From Breviolum minutum Mf 1.05b.01 (Eukaryota; Sar; Dinophyceae; Suessiales; Symbiodiniaceae): 64,000 bases of DNA. The position numbers and the translations under genes were made by a program. The notes under the pieces were generated by a model. The model saw only the letters and a list, made by a program, of their open reading frames with translations, did no database searches and was not told where the DNA came from. The stretch lies in the NCBI GenBank assembly GCA_000507305.1, contig DF239852.1, positions 110,035-174,034 of the forward strand. Reading direction: 5' to 3'. Below are positions 1 to 10,125 of this stretch, one piece after another. Position 1 is the first letter of the stretch. Each line of letters begins with the position of its first letter.

Positions 1-151
<151 letters not shown>

Positions 152-153
152 TG

Positions 154-590
154 GCAAAATTCTTTGGAAATCAGTCTGACTCGTGGACTTCTTCAAAAGA
201 ATTCGAAACAATCATATACACTAGATGCTGAAAGAACACCAAGGACCTAGAAATGGTCTTTCAGATTATATGATGGCTCTTTGCCTTTCAAAGATTCAGC
301 TGACCCTGCAAGTACCCCAGCAAAAACATGTAGAACTAGAGCTTCTAAGAAGGAGACACGCCAGGAAACTACGAACCTCATAGCCTTTTGGTTCTTTCTG
401 CACATAGTATTTCTTTTGGTAGATGTGTTCAGCAGGTTAGGGTAGAGGCCTTTAACAAATATCTGGCAAATTGCCTTTGCGAAGGACCCCGGCGAATGCC
501 CCGGCGAATGCCCCGGCGAATACCCCGGCAAATACCCCGGCAAAAAAACATCAAATGACTACTAACCTACAGCTTTATCCTTTTATTTAC
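154..590. repeat. Dispersed ~430-bp repeat, copy A
   Basis: This segment is nearly identical, in the same orientation, to 9197-9622. Both copies begin at GCAAAATTCTTTGGAAATCA and end at CTTTTATTTAC. Inside is a 12-bp minisatellite (CCCCGGCGAATG and variants) with five units at 487-546; the other copy has four. The minus strand is open through much of it (98 codons with SPGH repeats), but the same frame in the other copy is shorter and I see no domain. I read it as an interspersed element of unknown class. No reverse transcriptase or clear target-site duplication was seen. Confidence 0.85.
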
Positions 591-839
591 GTTTGTTTAT
601 TTTGCAAGTGTGTTCAAAACGACTAGTTTCACCAGTGAGTCAGGACAGAGTCATCAATCGTCTGAGGAGATCCGATCTCATTTCCGTGCCCTTTTTCAGT
701 CAGTTTGGTGTAACGAACAGTAGATAGAATAGACAACTGCGCTGCTGCCGCTCAACTTTTTTTAAAATTTCTATATCATATCGCAGAAACTTCACACCAT
801 ACAAAACACTTTGCTTCATCCATTTCGGTGCACTTCATC

Positions 840-1388
840 TCAGGCTGTCGGGACCCTCACACGTTCTGGATGAACATGACGTTCGGTGTCACCCCAATCA
901 CCTCCTCTTTCATACAAGTACCTCACGACATAGGTCTTGTTGTCGTGGACCCCCAACACTTGAGCTGGAAACCATTTCAACCTCTCATGGCTGCTGCCTT
1001 CCCACATCGTCCAGCTGACCTCCACGAAAGTTCCAAGGTCTAGACAACCTTCTGGAACACGTGGCTTTTGGAGCTCTTCTAAAAATTCAAAATCATGATC
1101 AGGACCTGCTAACTTTTGATAGCACGCATACCAAACCTTTGTGGCATGCACAGCCACAGTGAGCACCTTCTTAACCATCTGATCTACGACATGCGTGATG
1201 TCCTTCTCATAGACAAGTATCTTATCGCCCTCACGTCTGCAGCCATGAAAGTCATGATAAGCTGCGGAGTCGGCATTCTTGGCAATCGACAGGGCATGGC
1301 CACGTTGGGAAGACATCAAGCGCTCTGCAAAAACTACATCTCCATTCCCACCGTGGTCATCAATTCCGGGGACCAAGACATGACTCAC
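840..1388 (-). CDS. C-terminal exon after glycosyltransferase, Tudor/Agenet-like tail
   Basis: This open segment lies directly downstream of the family-8 glycosyltransferase exon, overlaps its end by 29 bases and is in a different frame. It could be joined by a short intron near 1390-1400 or be separated by a frameshift. The last 50 residues have the look of a small beta-barrel reader domain: WFPAQVLGV, then YVVRYLYE, then a terminal HPERVRV, which resembles Tudor, Agenet or chromo-barrel folds. The middle (VYEKDITHVVDQMVKK) is helical with no known family. The ATG used here may be internal. The Tudor-like assignment is pattern recognition only. Confidence 0.5.
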   Translation of the reverse strand: MSHVLVPGIDDHGGNGDVVFAERLMSSQRGHALSIAKNADSAAYHDFHGCRREGDKILVYEKDITHVVDQMVKKVLTVAVHATKVWYACYQKLAGPDHDFEFLEELQKPRVPEGCLDLGTFVEVSWTMWEGSSHERLKWFPAQVLGVHDNKTYVVRYLYERGGDWGDTERHVHPERVRVPTA

Positions 1389-2308
1389 TTCCCGGCGCAG
1401 ATAAGCACTTTCCCAAAATCCGGTGCCACATCTTCATCTCGCCGCTGAAATGGACGACTTGAATTTCATATAAGTCCATCCTCGACCTCTCCGGCAACCA
1501 CTCTTTTTCTGCCGGGGAAAAGACACGTTCCTTAGACGTCTCCATAAAGGCTCTCCATGCAATCACCCGTTCAATGGCAAAGAAAGATTGATGCAGCTGG
1601 TAATTCCATGCAACACTGATATGATGCCAAGGAGATTCCTTCCGAGCAGCAAAGAAGCGAGACAAGTAGTCTTGTTCAGGCCCACTGCCAGCAACATGGC
1701 AAGGGTGGAATTTGCATGTCACCTCACTAAGCATTTGCTGGAAGACATCGTTGTCAGGCTGCAGTAGAATGAGGCCAGCATTAATGCCTCCAGACTGGCC
1801 CCATGGGTAGTCATGGGAGTTTTCACCTCCAAAAAACCGACAACCATCCACCTTCGCTCCATGACTATCATCTCCTTGACCTCGCACCATTGCTGCAGGA
1901 CAAAGCAAATCAAAGAGGGTGTCTAAAGGCTTCAATGGGATGATATCAATGTCCAACAACAGAACCTTAGCATAGTATTCCATAGTCCACGCCGCTAACT
2001 TTGTGAAGACACCATCGAAGATGTTTCCTTTGGTCACATAGAGGTCAGGCACCCCGTCGATGTAGTCCACCTGGTGCAACCGCCACAAGTCGTCCTTTTG
2101 AAACACCTCCAAGTAGTTGCTGGGCACATCATTTGTATGGATGATGACCCTGTCGATATGTGGACTGAGCTCCCGCAGGCGACACCCTAGGAGCAAAGCA
2201 CCAAACGCATAGCCGGCATTGGCACCCCACAATGCCGTAACAAAGGCATGACGAGAGCCACGAGGAGGTCGTGTCCATGGCTGTGGTTCCTCCTCTATAT
2301 TGATGACA

Positions 2309-2352
<44 letters not shown>

Positions 2353-2403
2353 ATCTCTAAGGGTCTGCGACAGCAGGGACAGTTGGTCTGGCACCATCTC
2401 CAA
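1360..2403 (-). CDS. Glycosyltransferase family 8 (glycogenin-like) protein
   Basis: Glycosyltransferase family 8 enzymes transfer a sugar from a nucleotide-sugar donor with retention of configuration, using a metal held by a DxD motif. Here DID lies at residues 151-153 after LLL. It is preceded by FTKLAAW (133-139) and followed by GGINAGLILLQP (205-216), PEQDYLSRFF (242-251) and HFSGEMKMW (318-326), matching the family's HF.G..KPW metal-binding end. The domain starts near residue 52 (HAFVTALWG). The first ~50 residues include 15 tyrosines encoded by a triplet microsatellite, so the true start may be further upstream or in another exon. The acceptor sugar is unknown; an exon with a Tudor-like tail follows. 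Confidence 0.88.
2309..2352. repeat. (TAG)n microsatellite, poly-Tyr on the minus strand
   Basis: About fifteen TAG triplets, read as TAC on the minus strand, fall in frame at the N-terminus of the glycosyltransferase exon. Whether this tract is translated is uncertain; it may be intronic or 5' untranslated. Confidence 0.92.
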
Positions 2404-2499
2404 GCATGGCCCTCCATGTCAGGTCTGTAGATCTTCTCGGGCCATCTCGTTAAAGGCGATCTCAAACTGACAATCTGTGCCTGTGCATGCCAAATTAGA

Positions 2500-2682
2500 T
2501 CATTCCTTTTCCATTGCCAGGGCCCTGTCACACCAAAATTTTTTCTCGTGTCTCAATTGGAGAAGCTCATTGTCACTGTCTGACTTTTGCTCCTTACCAT
2601 TCTCAAGGCGCGCCTCTTCGGCAAGAAGGGTCTCCAATGGAAACCTTTCTGGATCCACAAAATCAGATGGTATAGCCCCCAT
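2500..2682 (-). CDS. Possible upstream exon, charged helix
   Basis: A 60-codon minus-strand segment rich in Glu, Lys and Leu (LLAEEARLENGKEQK, LRHEKKFWCDRALAMEKE) reads like a coiled-coil exon. It lies 100 bases upstream of the glycosyltransferase open frame on the same strand and could be its 5' exon. No domain was recognised. The remainder of 2404-3056 holds nothing I can support. Confidence 0.35.
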   Translation of the reverse strand: MGAIPSDFVDPERFPLETLLAEEARLENGKEQKSDSDNELLQLRHEKKFWCDRALAMEKE

Positions 2683-3056
2683 GGGATGATGGGCTGTGAC
2701 TTTTTTTGAGCATAGTATATACTACGGTCATGGTCATGGGCCATGGGATTGAGATTGGTTTCAGAGTTTCAGAGTCCCAAGTCTTGACTCAATGTGAATC
2801 TAAAATCTAAATCTAAAGACACATTCAAAGCAATCAGTCAGGGAATCAGCTAAATGCAGCTCTGATAAAAAAAACATGAAAGTGCGACCAGCGGTTCATC
2901 GGGCACTGGCAGCAGCGGAGTCTTCAGCCCAGCCATTTCCTGACAATACAACTGGGGCGCTCTATGGAACATAGGTATCGTTTTTCGTAGTTCGCTATAT
3001 CGTTTTACAGTGTTTGGGGCATGTACGTATGATATGTTAATAAATGAGTCAGAAAT

Positions 3057-3521
3057 CTAGATTAAATTGAATTGTAATTGTCTGTGTTCATGGCCATTTG
3101 GGCTTTCAATTCCTGTTTTTTTGGCGTCTCTTGGGCCTTGATTTCCTTTTTGGTTTCTTGGGACAGGATGGATTTGTGAGGATTTATGTACCAGAAGGGT
3201 ATCGCTAAGGTATCGCTTCGGGTATCGCTTTGGGACTGGCGAGAATGTGGAATCCACAAGTTGCTCATCGGGAAATTCATCGACGTGTTCTTCATGGACC
3301 AAAACCTCTTCTTCATCTTTGGTAGCGGCATGTGTTTTTTTCCGGGATCTCTCGAATGGTTCCTTTTTGACACAAGACTTTTTCTTGGGTCTTGACGGTC
3401 GTTTCCTGGGAGGACGTCTGGACTCATAGACTTTCTGCAAGGCATCCCGGCGTGCCTTGCCCTCCAGGTGCTCAACATCCTTCCCGATAGATTCATCAAC
3501 CACTCGCCGTCCCCGTCCCAT
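3057..3521 (-). CDS. Small basic/acidic hypothetical protein
   Basis: This 154-codon segment starts MGRGRRVVDESI. A strongly basic stretch (RPPRKRPSRPKKKSCVKKE) precedes an acidic one (KDEEEVLVHEEHVDEF). The charge pattern suggests a nuclear or nucleic-acid-associated tail rather than an enzyme. No family is recognised. A second minus frame (3062-3526) is open over the same bases, so the frame choice rests on the more protein-like composition and is not secure. It could be a terminal exon of a larger gene. Confidence 0.4.
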   Translation of the reverse strand: MGRGRRVVDESIGKDVEHLEGKARRDALQKVYESRRPPRKRPSRPKKKSCVKKEPFERSRKKTHAATKDEEEVLVHEEHVDEFPDEQLVDSTFSPVPKRYPKRYLSDTLLVHKSSQIHPVPRNQKGNQGPRDAKKTGIESPNGHEHRQLQFNLI

Positions 3522-4239
3522 GGCATCTACAAATTGGTGCGATAGCGAGTGTGGTCACAAATTTGCTGTAGTGAAACTCTGTTTCTTTCTGTATTTCAAA
3601 AAAATCAATTTGTTGCAGAGAAAGGTCATAAACAAGTTTCTGGAACAAAGAAAGGGTTGTTGCCAGACCAATCTGAATTTGAAAAACATTCATTTCACCT
3701 GGGGCAACGGGCGCACATCTGAAACGTGCAATTCATGGGCCTGTATCCACTGCAGTGAAGCAACATGACACACAATGGCTATGATACCTAGGGCCATGTT
3801 GAACATGAGACACATGAGAGTACAAGAAAACACAGATCCTTCTTCGTTTCTTGTCACAAACCATCATCTGCCAGGATGGAAGAACCCGTAATCATAATCA
3901 TCACACAATCGCCAATTATCACACCCCGCCTGTGGTGTAATGAAGAAGCAATCTATCGGGGCCTTTGAAACAGCAGGAGTATGATCAACTGCAAACCATA
4001 ATAACCTATTGATGTCAATCAATGTTGCACAACGTGGAGTAGGCCTGTGATGGAGCTACATTGCATCAGAATCTGGACTGTGAAAGTGACCTGACCTCAG
4101 TAGGGGATAGATGTGGTTCTGTTTTGTCGACAACCAACGTGTATGTCATACGGGCATTGAGTTTTATCCAGTTCTGTTCCCTGGCATTGGAAAACCGGCC
4201 ATGATATTGTTTCCAACCAAGCACTACATATTTCATTGC
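3522..4239. other. Intergenic, no gene seen
   Basis: Short open frames occur on both strands but none has protein-like composition or a recognisable motif. The stretch ends at the foldback element. Confidence 0.5.
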
Positions 4240-4534
4240 ATCACATGAGCCCGTTATTTGAATTTTTTTTTTGAACCTAAATGTTCGCAAATCATTTGAA
4301 ACATAAAATTGCGAACGACTGCGAACGAACTGATTTTGCCCCCGAAAAAAAAAGTTAAAAAAAACAAAATACTAGGTTCGCACGGTGAGTATTTTGATTT
4401 TTTTTAACTTTATTTTTTCGGAACAAAATCAGTTCGTTCGCAGTCGTTTGCAGTCGTTCGCAATTTTATGTTTCAAACGATTTGCGAACATTTAGGTTCA
4501 ATAAAATCAATTTCGAATGACGGGCTAGTGTGAT
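4240..4534. mobile_element. Foldback (MITE-like) element
   Basis: Two arms of about 130-145 bases are near-perfect reverse complements around a centre at about 4376-4390. The left end reads ATCACATGAGCCCG (4240-4253) and the right end, reverse-complemented, ATCACACTAGCCCG (4521-4534). Inside, GAACCTAAATGTTCGCAAAT and GAACGACTGCGAACGAACTG recur inverted. There is no coding capacity. This fits a non-autonomous inverted-repeat transposon or foldback element. I could not identify a clean target-site duplication in the flanks, so the superfamily is unknown. Confidence 0.85.
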
Positions 4535-6928
4535 CCACTAAATAAGATCATATTTGATCTAGGAAGTCGCCCTTCAATGGGACTTCTGTTATGTTGCTCA
4601 TCCCTGCTACATTGGATACCCATTTCAATCACTGTCCCACAAACAAACCCCAAATCGGCTTCAAATCCAACATTGTAGATAACCAACAACGCTCTGAGCA
4701 CGGCTCCAGCACATGCCACAATGACGATTGCTCCAGTTACACATCAGCAATGCATCCTGGAAAAAAAGACCATACATTGGGTGTATCAAGTTCTATGCTT
4801 GTTCTCAATTCATCAAAACTCACCATGCTGTTTTGTAAGGTCCAAACCTCAAACATGGCTTCGAAACCACGGCACAGCCCATTGTGCCAACACTCAAGGT
4901 TTAAACCTCATGGAAAGCAACAATGACCACCATTGCTATTGCATGCAAAAATACACATTGACGAATACCAACATGAACATATTGTGACGTTTTGCCTGGC
5001 GGACGCTAGCAGAGTAATTGGATCAACCCATGATCTCCGTTGCACAAACTTTGAAACGCCTATACCGTACCCTTTCCAGTAAGTTGGGAGGAAAGAAAAC
5101 GCAAGCCAAGCCATCAAACATGAATCTACACACGTATTCTTGAAGAATTCACTTGACGGAATAGCAAAGAAAGCTGCAGTCTCACAAGAAGGGCCAAATC
5201 AAATTCAAATGAACTCAACTCTCAACAATTCTATTCCATTCTAAATCAGCCGTCGAACACTACTTCAGTTGACAAGTTGACAGTTGAGTTGGGTTGATAA
5301 TTGATAGTCAAACATCCCAGAAAGTGTAACGAGGTGGTAATTACCTCTCCCTCAAACAGGAACAAATTTGATTCTTTTGCTTCTGCTGGGCCAGCTTCGG
5401 AGGACATTGGACAGCCACAAGTGTCACCACCAAATGGCAACCCAAATTGTGATTTTCAATGCCAAACTTGCTTGAGCCAGCGCAGGTCATTACAGCACGC
5501 AAACTGAGTGACCAAATCAAGTTGTTTAAATTGGTAATTGGTTAATTATACCAATTCGGAAAATGAAGTTTGAGACTGATACTCAATAGCAATCATCATA
5601 TCCTGTGAGTTGAAATAACAAAATTGATTGTGCCTCCATTTTGATGCCCAAAAGAGTAGCAATTTCAGGGGACACATAGTTGACATAGAAGCTGCCTTGC
5701 AACCTTGTGAATGCAAAATGTAGATTAATTTACTTGTGAATGCAGCAATGAAAGCTGTAGGATCAGTTGATATTTTGCAGAGAAACACGACCCCAATCAA
5801 AGATAGAAAAGCTTGTGGACCATCACCCTTTGACAGCCCCGCCCGTGGCTGTGCCAGCATAGCGGACGATTAACACGTAGACCGCCTCATGGACAAAAGC
5901 AAAAACTGTTTCAGAATCACAACCAAAGCCATGTCAAGAAAAAAATGCATTGAGCCGCTGGCCCAGTGAGTTGCTTCGCAAGGCATAAGTCATAGACAAA
6001 GAAGGAAACCACACTGGCCAGGGGCCAAGCATACAGCAACACAGTCATGACTGAAAGTAGGCTCAATCTACAGATCAAAGGTAGTCTCGGCAAGCTGGAA
6101 TGATAGACTCTGAAATGACTCTAAGCGCAGAATTCAAAAACAGAATGTTATGCAGAATATTTTGAAATATGGAAGAATGCAGATTTGAATAGGCACTGAA
6201 ATTCCAAAGTGTATGGACACATGGGTTAGGACTTCTCAGGCAACATCACAGCATCGTCTGAGTTCCCCCACTTCCTCGTCAGCGGTTTTTACCTGACAGC
6301 GTGCAGCATGTGCAGCGGTATGGCGCGCTGCAAAGCAAATCTCAATTATATGTAAATATATATATATTTATTTATTATTATATATGTTTATTTATAATTA
6401 TCAAAATAAATGACTAATTCCCTCTAATTCCCGTGAAATTCAATGGGAGATGGCAGCAAAGAACAAAGTGCAGAAAACATGAAAACTTGCAGTGCTGGCT
6501 ATGATTTTTTGAATACAAGAACACCGCCATCTGAAATCCTAGAAAATCCACTCAAAGCAAATCCTTCAAATTGCATCTGCGTCCATCAAAGATTCTCAGC
6601 GTCAGACTGACTGCATTGAAGAAACTTCGCCAAATGTCCCAACCTCGGAGCGCGCTGGAGCACAAAATGTATAGTGAACCAAAAACGTCCAAAGACTAGC
6701 AGTACAATGTGCAAAAGCAGCAATTTTACGAGTCAACCGAGGAGAAAACATAGTATAGGATGTGTATTTAAACCCGCATCACATCATGATATCAAATAAG
6801 AACAAACTGAGGCTTTGCTTGTGCACTGCAGATGAGTTGGGACTGACTCCTAACTCCAATAAATAAAACACCACGACGCCTTTGTTTTTTCAAGTCTTGA
6901 TGCTGCGAGTCAGAGTCTGCATGGATGA
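4535..6928. other. Long intergenic stretch, no supported gene
   Basis: Short frames on both strands look like chance openings. An AT-rich tract of TA/TTTA repeats is at about 6352-6408. No promoter or RNA gene was recognised. Confidence 0.5.
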
Positions 6929-8261
6929 TTATCTTCTTCTCCGCTCCTTGTTGCCTCTGCTTTTGCGGAATTCCACGTCATACCCGGGCGTGTTGTCGAG
7001 ATTGCGATGAAAACGCTTCACTTCTGAGAGTGTACTCTGGCTGAACAGATTGACGTTTACCATCATATGGCCGTTTCCACTTCTCTCGGCGTACTGCTTC
7101 AAGGCGTATAGCCTTCGATTGTCAATACACCGCAGGATCGTTTCTTTGGTCCTGGTATCTATAGTTTCAAACACCGTCACCCGCAAAAAGGGCTCAGATA
7201 AGCTCACCTTCCCATCCAAGAGATCTTGCACCAACTGCATGACTGAGCGACCACATTGGAAATGGTCGCTGCAGCCCAGCTGGGAATAGCGCAACTTCCC
7301 GAGATGTATCTGGGTCACCACTTTCTTGTCATCCAGCATTAAACGTTCATCTCTTGTCCCTCTTTCCTCTAGCTTTTTTGGGTGGTCGATATGGCAGCTC
7401 CTGGGGAAAAGGGTTTCTGCCCCGTTTGTCTGATCGATGTCGTGCCAGCACTTCAAGGGTCTCTTGGATTCGGTGTTGATGCTCATCATGTCCCTCCTCT
7501 TCACTAGCTGACTTGTCCGAGGAAGTGTTTTCTGTGCATGCTGTCTCAGACTGAGCTAACTCATTCATTTTCTCTGTCTTCAAATCCTCCCACTGTCGAA
7601 GCAACGCGGTCCATTCGCTGATGATGGGGTCCTTTAACTCAACTTTCAACGCCTCATTGCCCGAAACCAAGTCTAACGTCATGTCCTTGTCCTGCATGGG
7701 GTCCTTTAACTCAACTTTCAACGCCTCATTGCCCGAAACCAAGGCTAACTTCATGTCCTTGTCCTGCATGGGGTCCTTTTCAACGCCTCATTGCCCGAAA
7801 CCAAGGCTAACTTCATGTCCTTGTCCTGCCTGCATGATGGACTGCATGATGGTACTGCCCCTTGGCTTGGAACTGCTCGTCCTCGTGGTGGTGATGAAGA
7901 ACAAGGAAGGGCACCAACTGATCCTTGCCCTGGGTATTGCGTCACTTGAGGGTATGGTGTCACTGGTGGGTATTGTGTCACTTTTGGGTGTGGCCCGTAT
8001 TGGCGTTACTGGTGGGTATCTTGGTGGGTATGGCGTCAGTGGTGGTGGTGGGTATGGCGTCACTGGTGGTGGTGGGTATGGCGTCACTGGTGGTGGTGGG
8101 TATGGCATCACTGGTGGCGGTGGGTACGCCATCATTCCAGTCATCATTCCCATTGGGAGCATATGGACCACCATTGGCATAGCAGGCGGTGGCAGCGGTG
8201 CCAGCGGTGCCAGCGGTGCCGTCGGCGGAGGCACCACTCTGAGAACATGTGGTCTCGACAT
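6929..8261 (-). CDS. Pro-rich repeat protein with ParB-like C-terminal domain
   Basis: Read on the minus strand, the gene has three parts in different frames. The N-terminal part (8261-7788) is Pro/Tyr-rich with PYPPPPVT repeats. The middle (7769-7347) carries a 24-residue repeat containing QDKDMKLALVSGNEAL and then an acidic stretch. The C-terminal part (to 6929) has the order IHLGKLRYSQ, then LLDGKVSLSEPFLRVTVF, then CIDNRRLYALKQYAE, resembling the ParB/sulfiredoxin-like fold, where a short DNRRL-type motif binds nucleotide or phosphate. It ends in a basic tail. I recall this domain as common in dinoflagellate predicted proteins. The first frame change coincides with a 10-base deletion in a repeat unit; the second, near 7400-7500, could be an intron. 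The function is unknown. Confidence 0.55.
7624..7830. repeat. 72-bp tandem repeat, three units
   Basis: Units lie at 7624-7695, 7696-7767 and 7768-7830. Each encodes a 24-residue repeat on the minus strand. The third unit lacks ten bases (AACTCAACTT), which shifts the reading frame. Confidence 0.93.
8026..8121. repeat. 24-bp tandem repeat, four units
   Basis: GGGTATGGCGTCACTGGTGG-type units sit at 8026, 8050, 8074 and 8098. On the minus strand they read as the Pro/Tyr repeat PYPPPPVT. Confidence 0.93.
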
Positions 8262-8825
8262 TGGCTTGGTGGAATTGTCACTTATTATATCTTATTATAT
8301 AATGTGGAGTGATGATTTTTTTGGGTATCTGCATCATGGAACAATATCAGGTCCCATCTCATCATATGTTGATCTGAAAATTTACAGTACAGGTCATAGA
8401 TGAGCAAAGGGAATGGACTGATGCGTAAGTGACAGCAATGTCTCGCGATGTGCCATGTCTGATGAGCCTCAAATTCAGATTTTCAGATATGGTCAGATGT
8501 GTTATGTGACAGCTCTACTAGTTCTAAGTTCTAAGCGTAATAACGCAAACTAAATGCTTTGAAATTCCAACGTAGACTCCAACATGCACTAACATACGTG
8601 CACTAGCAGTAGCATAGACTCCAACACACTTCAAGGTTCAAGGACACCACTGTCAGTTTCACGTCTCAATGCTGGCAGGACACGGTTGTGGGGTTGTAGA
8701 CGTAGATGATGGCGCGCACGCATGCACGCACTGGTTAAGTCGTGATCCTTTGAGCCTTTAAACAAAAACATAGAACAGGGCACATGAGTTGGGATCTTGT
8801 TAATAATCACATGTTTTACATATGT
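8262..8825. other. Upstream of the Pro-rich gene, nothing supported
   Basis: No protein-like open frame is seen on either strand. It should contain the 5' flank of the minus-strand gene ending at 6929, but I recognise no promoter signal. Confidence 0.45.
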
Positions 8826-9137
8826 TTACTCTCCAAAAAGATGGCCACTCGAGGTTTCCTGAAGGCACTCAACCAGACTCTTCATCACTGCTTTGGGATT
8901 CGCAAGAAACATCATTCCACTCTGATGCCCAGCATTGTGCCGGCTGCCACCTGCCTGACTTTTCCAAACACATCCGACCAAAGTAGTATATCTGCTTGCA
9001 GATTCTGAGGCAGTGACCTCTGTTCTGGAAATAGCGGCATGCTGCTGCAAAGATCTGCAAAGAATATTGAAATGGACGTCTTGAAACTTAGCCCCAAACC
9101 TCAAGTGGCATGTGGCTGCTCGCAAGTCCTGTCGCAT
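8826..9137 (-). CDS. Possible exon, unidentified
   Basis: A 103-codon minus-strand segment whose first half (LRAATCHLRFGAKFQDVHFNI, then LQQHAAISRTEV) has mixed, protein-like composition. No motif is recognised and other minus frames are open over the same bases. It lies just downstream (minus-strand sense) of repeat copy B. Confidence 0.25.
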   Translation of the reverse strand: MRQDLRAATCHLRFGAKFQDVHFNILCRSLQQHAAISRTEVTASESASRYTTLVGCVWKSQAGGSRHNAGHQSGMMFLANPKAVMKSLVECLQETSSGHLFGE

Positions 9138-9196
9138 GTTTCAAGTCACAGTTAGACTTTTAACCTAGATCTTTGATTTTTTCAAGATGCAATGCT

Positions 9197-9622
9197 GCAA
9201 AATTCTTTGGAAATCAGTCGTGGACTTCTTCAAAAGGATTCGAAACAATCATATACACTAGATCCTGAAAGAACACCAAGGACCTAGAAATGGTCTTTCA
9301 GATTATCTGATGGCTCTTTGCCTTTTAAAGATTCAGCTGACCCTGCAAGTACCCCACCAAAAACATGTAGAACGTTGAACTAGAGCTTCTAAGAAGGAGA
9401 CACGCCAGGAAACTACGAACCTCAAAGCCTTTTGGTTCTTTCTGCACATAGTATTTCTTTTGGTAGATGTGTTCAGCAGGTTAGGGTAGAGGCCATGGAC
9501 AAATATCTGGCAATTTGCCTTTAAGAAGGACCCCGGCGAATGCCCCGGCGAATGCCCCGGCAAATACCCCGGCAAAAAAACATCAAACGACTACTAACCT
9601 ACAGCTTTATCCTTTTATTTAC
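9197..9622. repeat. Dispersed ~430-bp repeat, copy B
   Basis: A direct copy of 154-590 with the same ends. Its 12-bp minisatellite has four units (9531-9578) where copy A has five. Small indels separate the copies, for example GTTGAAC inserted after TAGAAC near 9370. Flanking bases differ, which supports transposition or segmental copying. Confidence 0.85.
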
Positions 9623-10125
9623 ACGTACGTCCCTTCAACAAAAATCATTGCTGTGAGACACTGTGAGGTCGCTATAATTTCTTGGCATGTTTCATTGAAG
9701 CAAAGCTGGATTCGGTGGAACAAAACAAAATGTATTAATGTATGCACTGAAAGCAAGCCTCCACTTTGTTTTCATTTGCGTCACTAGCGGCGTGACTCTG
9801 CGCTCACAAAAAGAGCTCCAAACTCCATCTGGAGTTCCGAATACTGTCAAATCGACTTGAACTGACATTGCATGGATGCAAAAATGGCTGTAAGGTCATT
9901 CAGGCAAAGTCTTTAAGGTATAGGGACAGGTATAGTTTTCGCAGCTATACAAGCAGGAATGACACACACTACTGAAAAATGTACAATGTCAGATTCAATT
10001 CAACCGACACTGTGAGGTTTTGTCAAGTGACCATAAAATGATCGAAATTCTCGGATCTGGTCAAAAACAGCTGTAATGCAAAGAAACTGATGACTGAAAA
10101 AAACCTATTGAATCAATCTCAATCC
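9623..10125. other. Intergenic, no gene seen
   Basis: No frame on either strand has convincing composition. It probably includes the 3' flank of the minus-strand gene ending near 10126. Confidence 0.45.

Noticed and set aside
247..543. Minus-strand SPGH-repeat protein in dispersed repeat copy A
   Set aside because: The frame length changes between the two repeat copies and no domain is present. It is better explained by the 12-bp minisatellite.
7621..8403. Plus-strand 260-codon Gly/Tyr-rich open frame
   Set aside because: It is the complement of the Pro-rich repeat. The minus strand continues into a recognisable domain and matches neighbouring gene orientation, so the plus frame is taken as a shadow.
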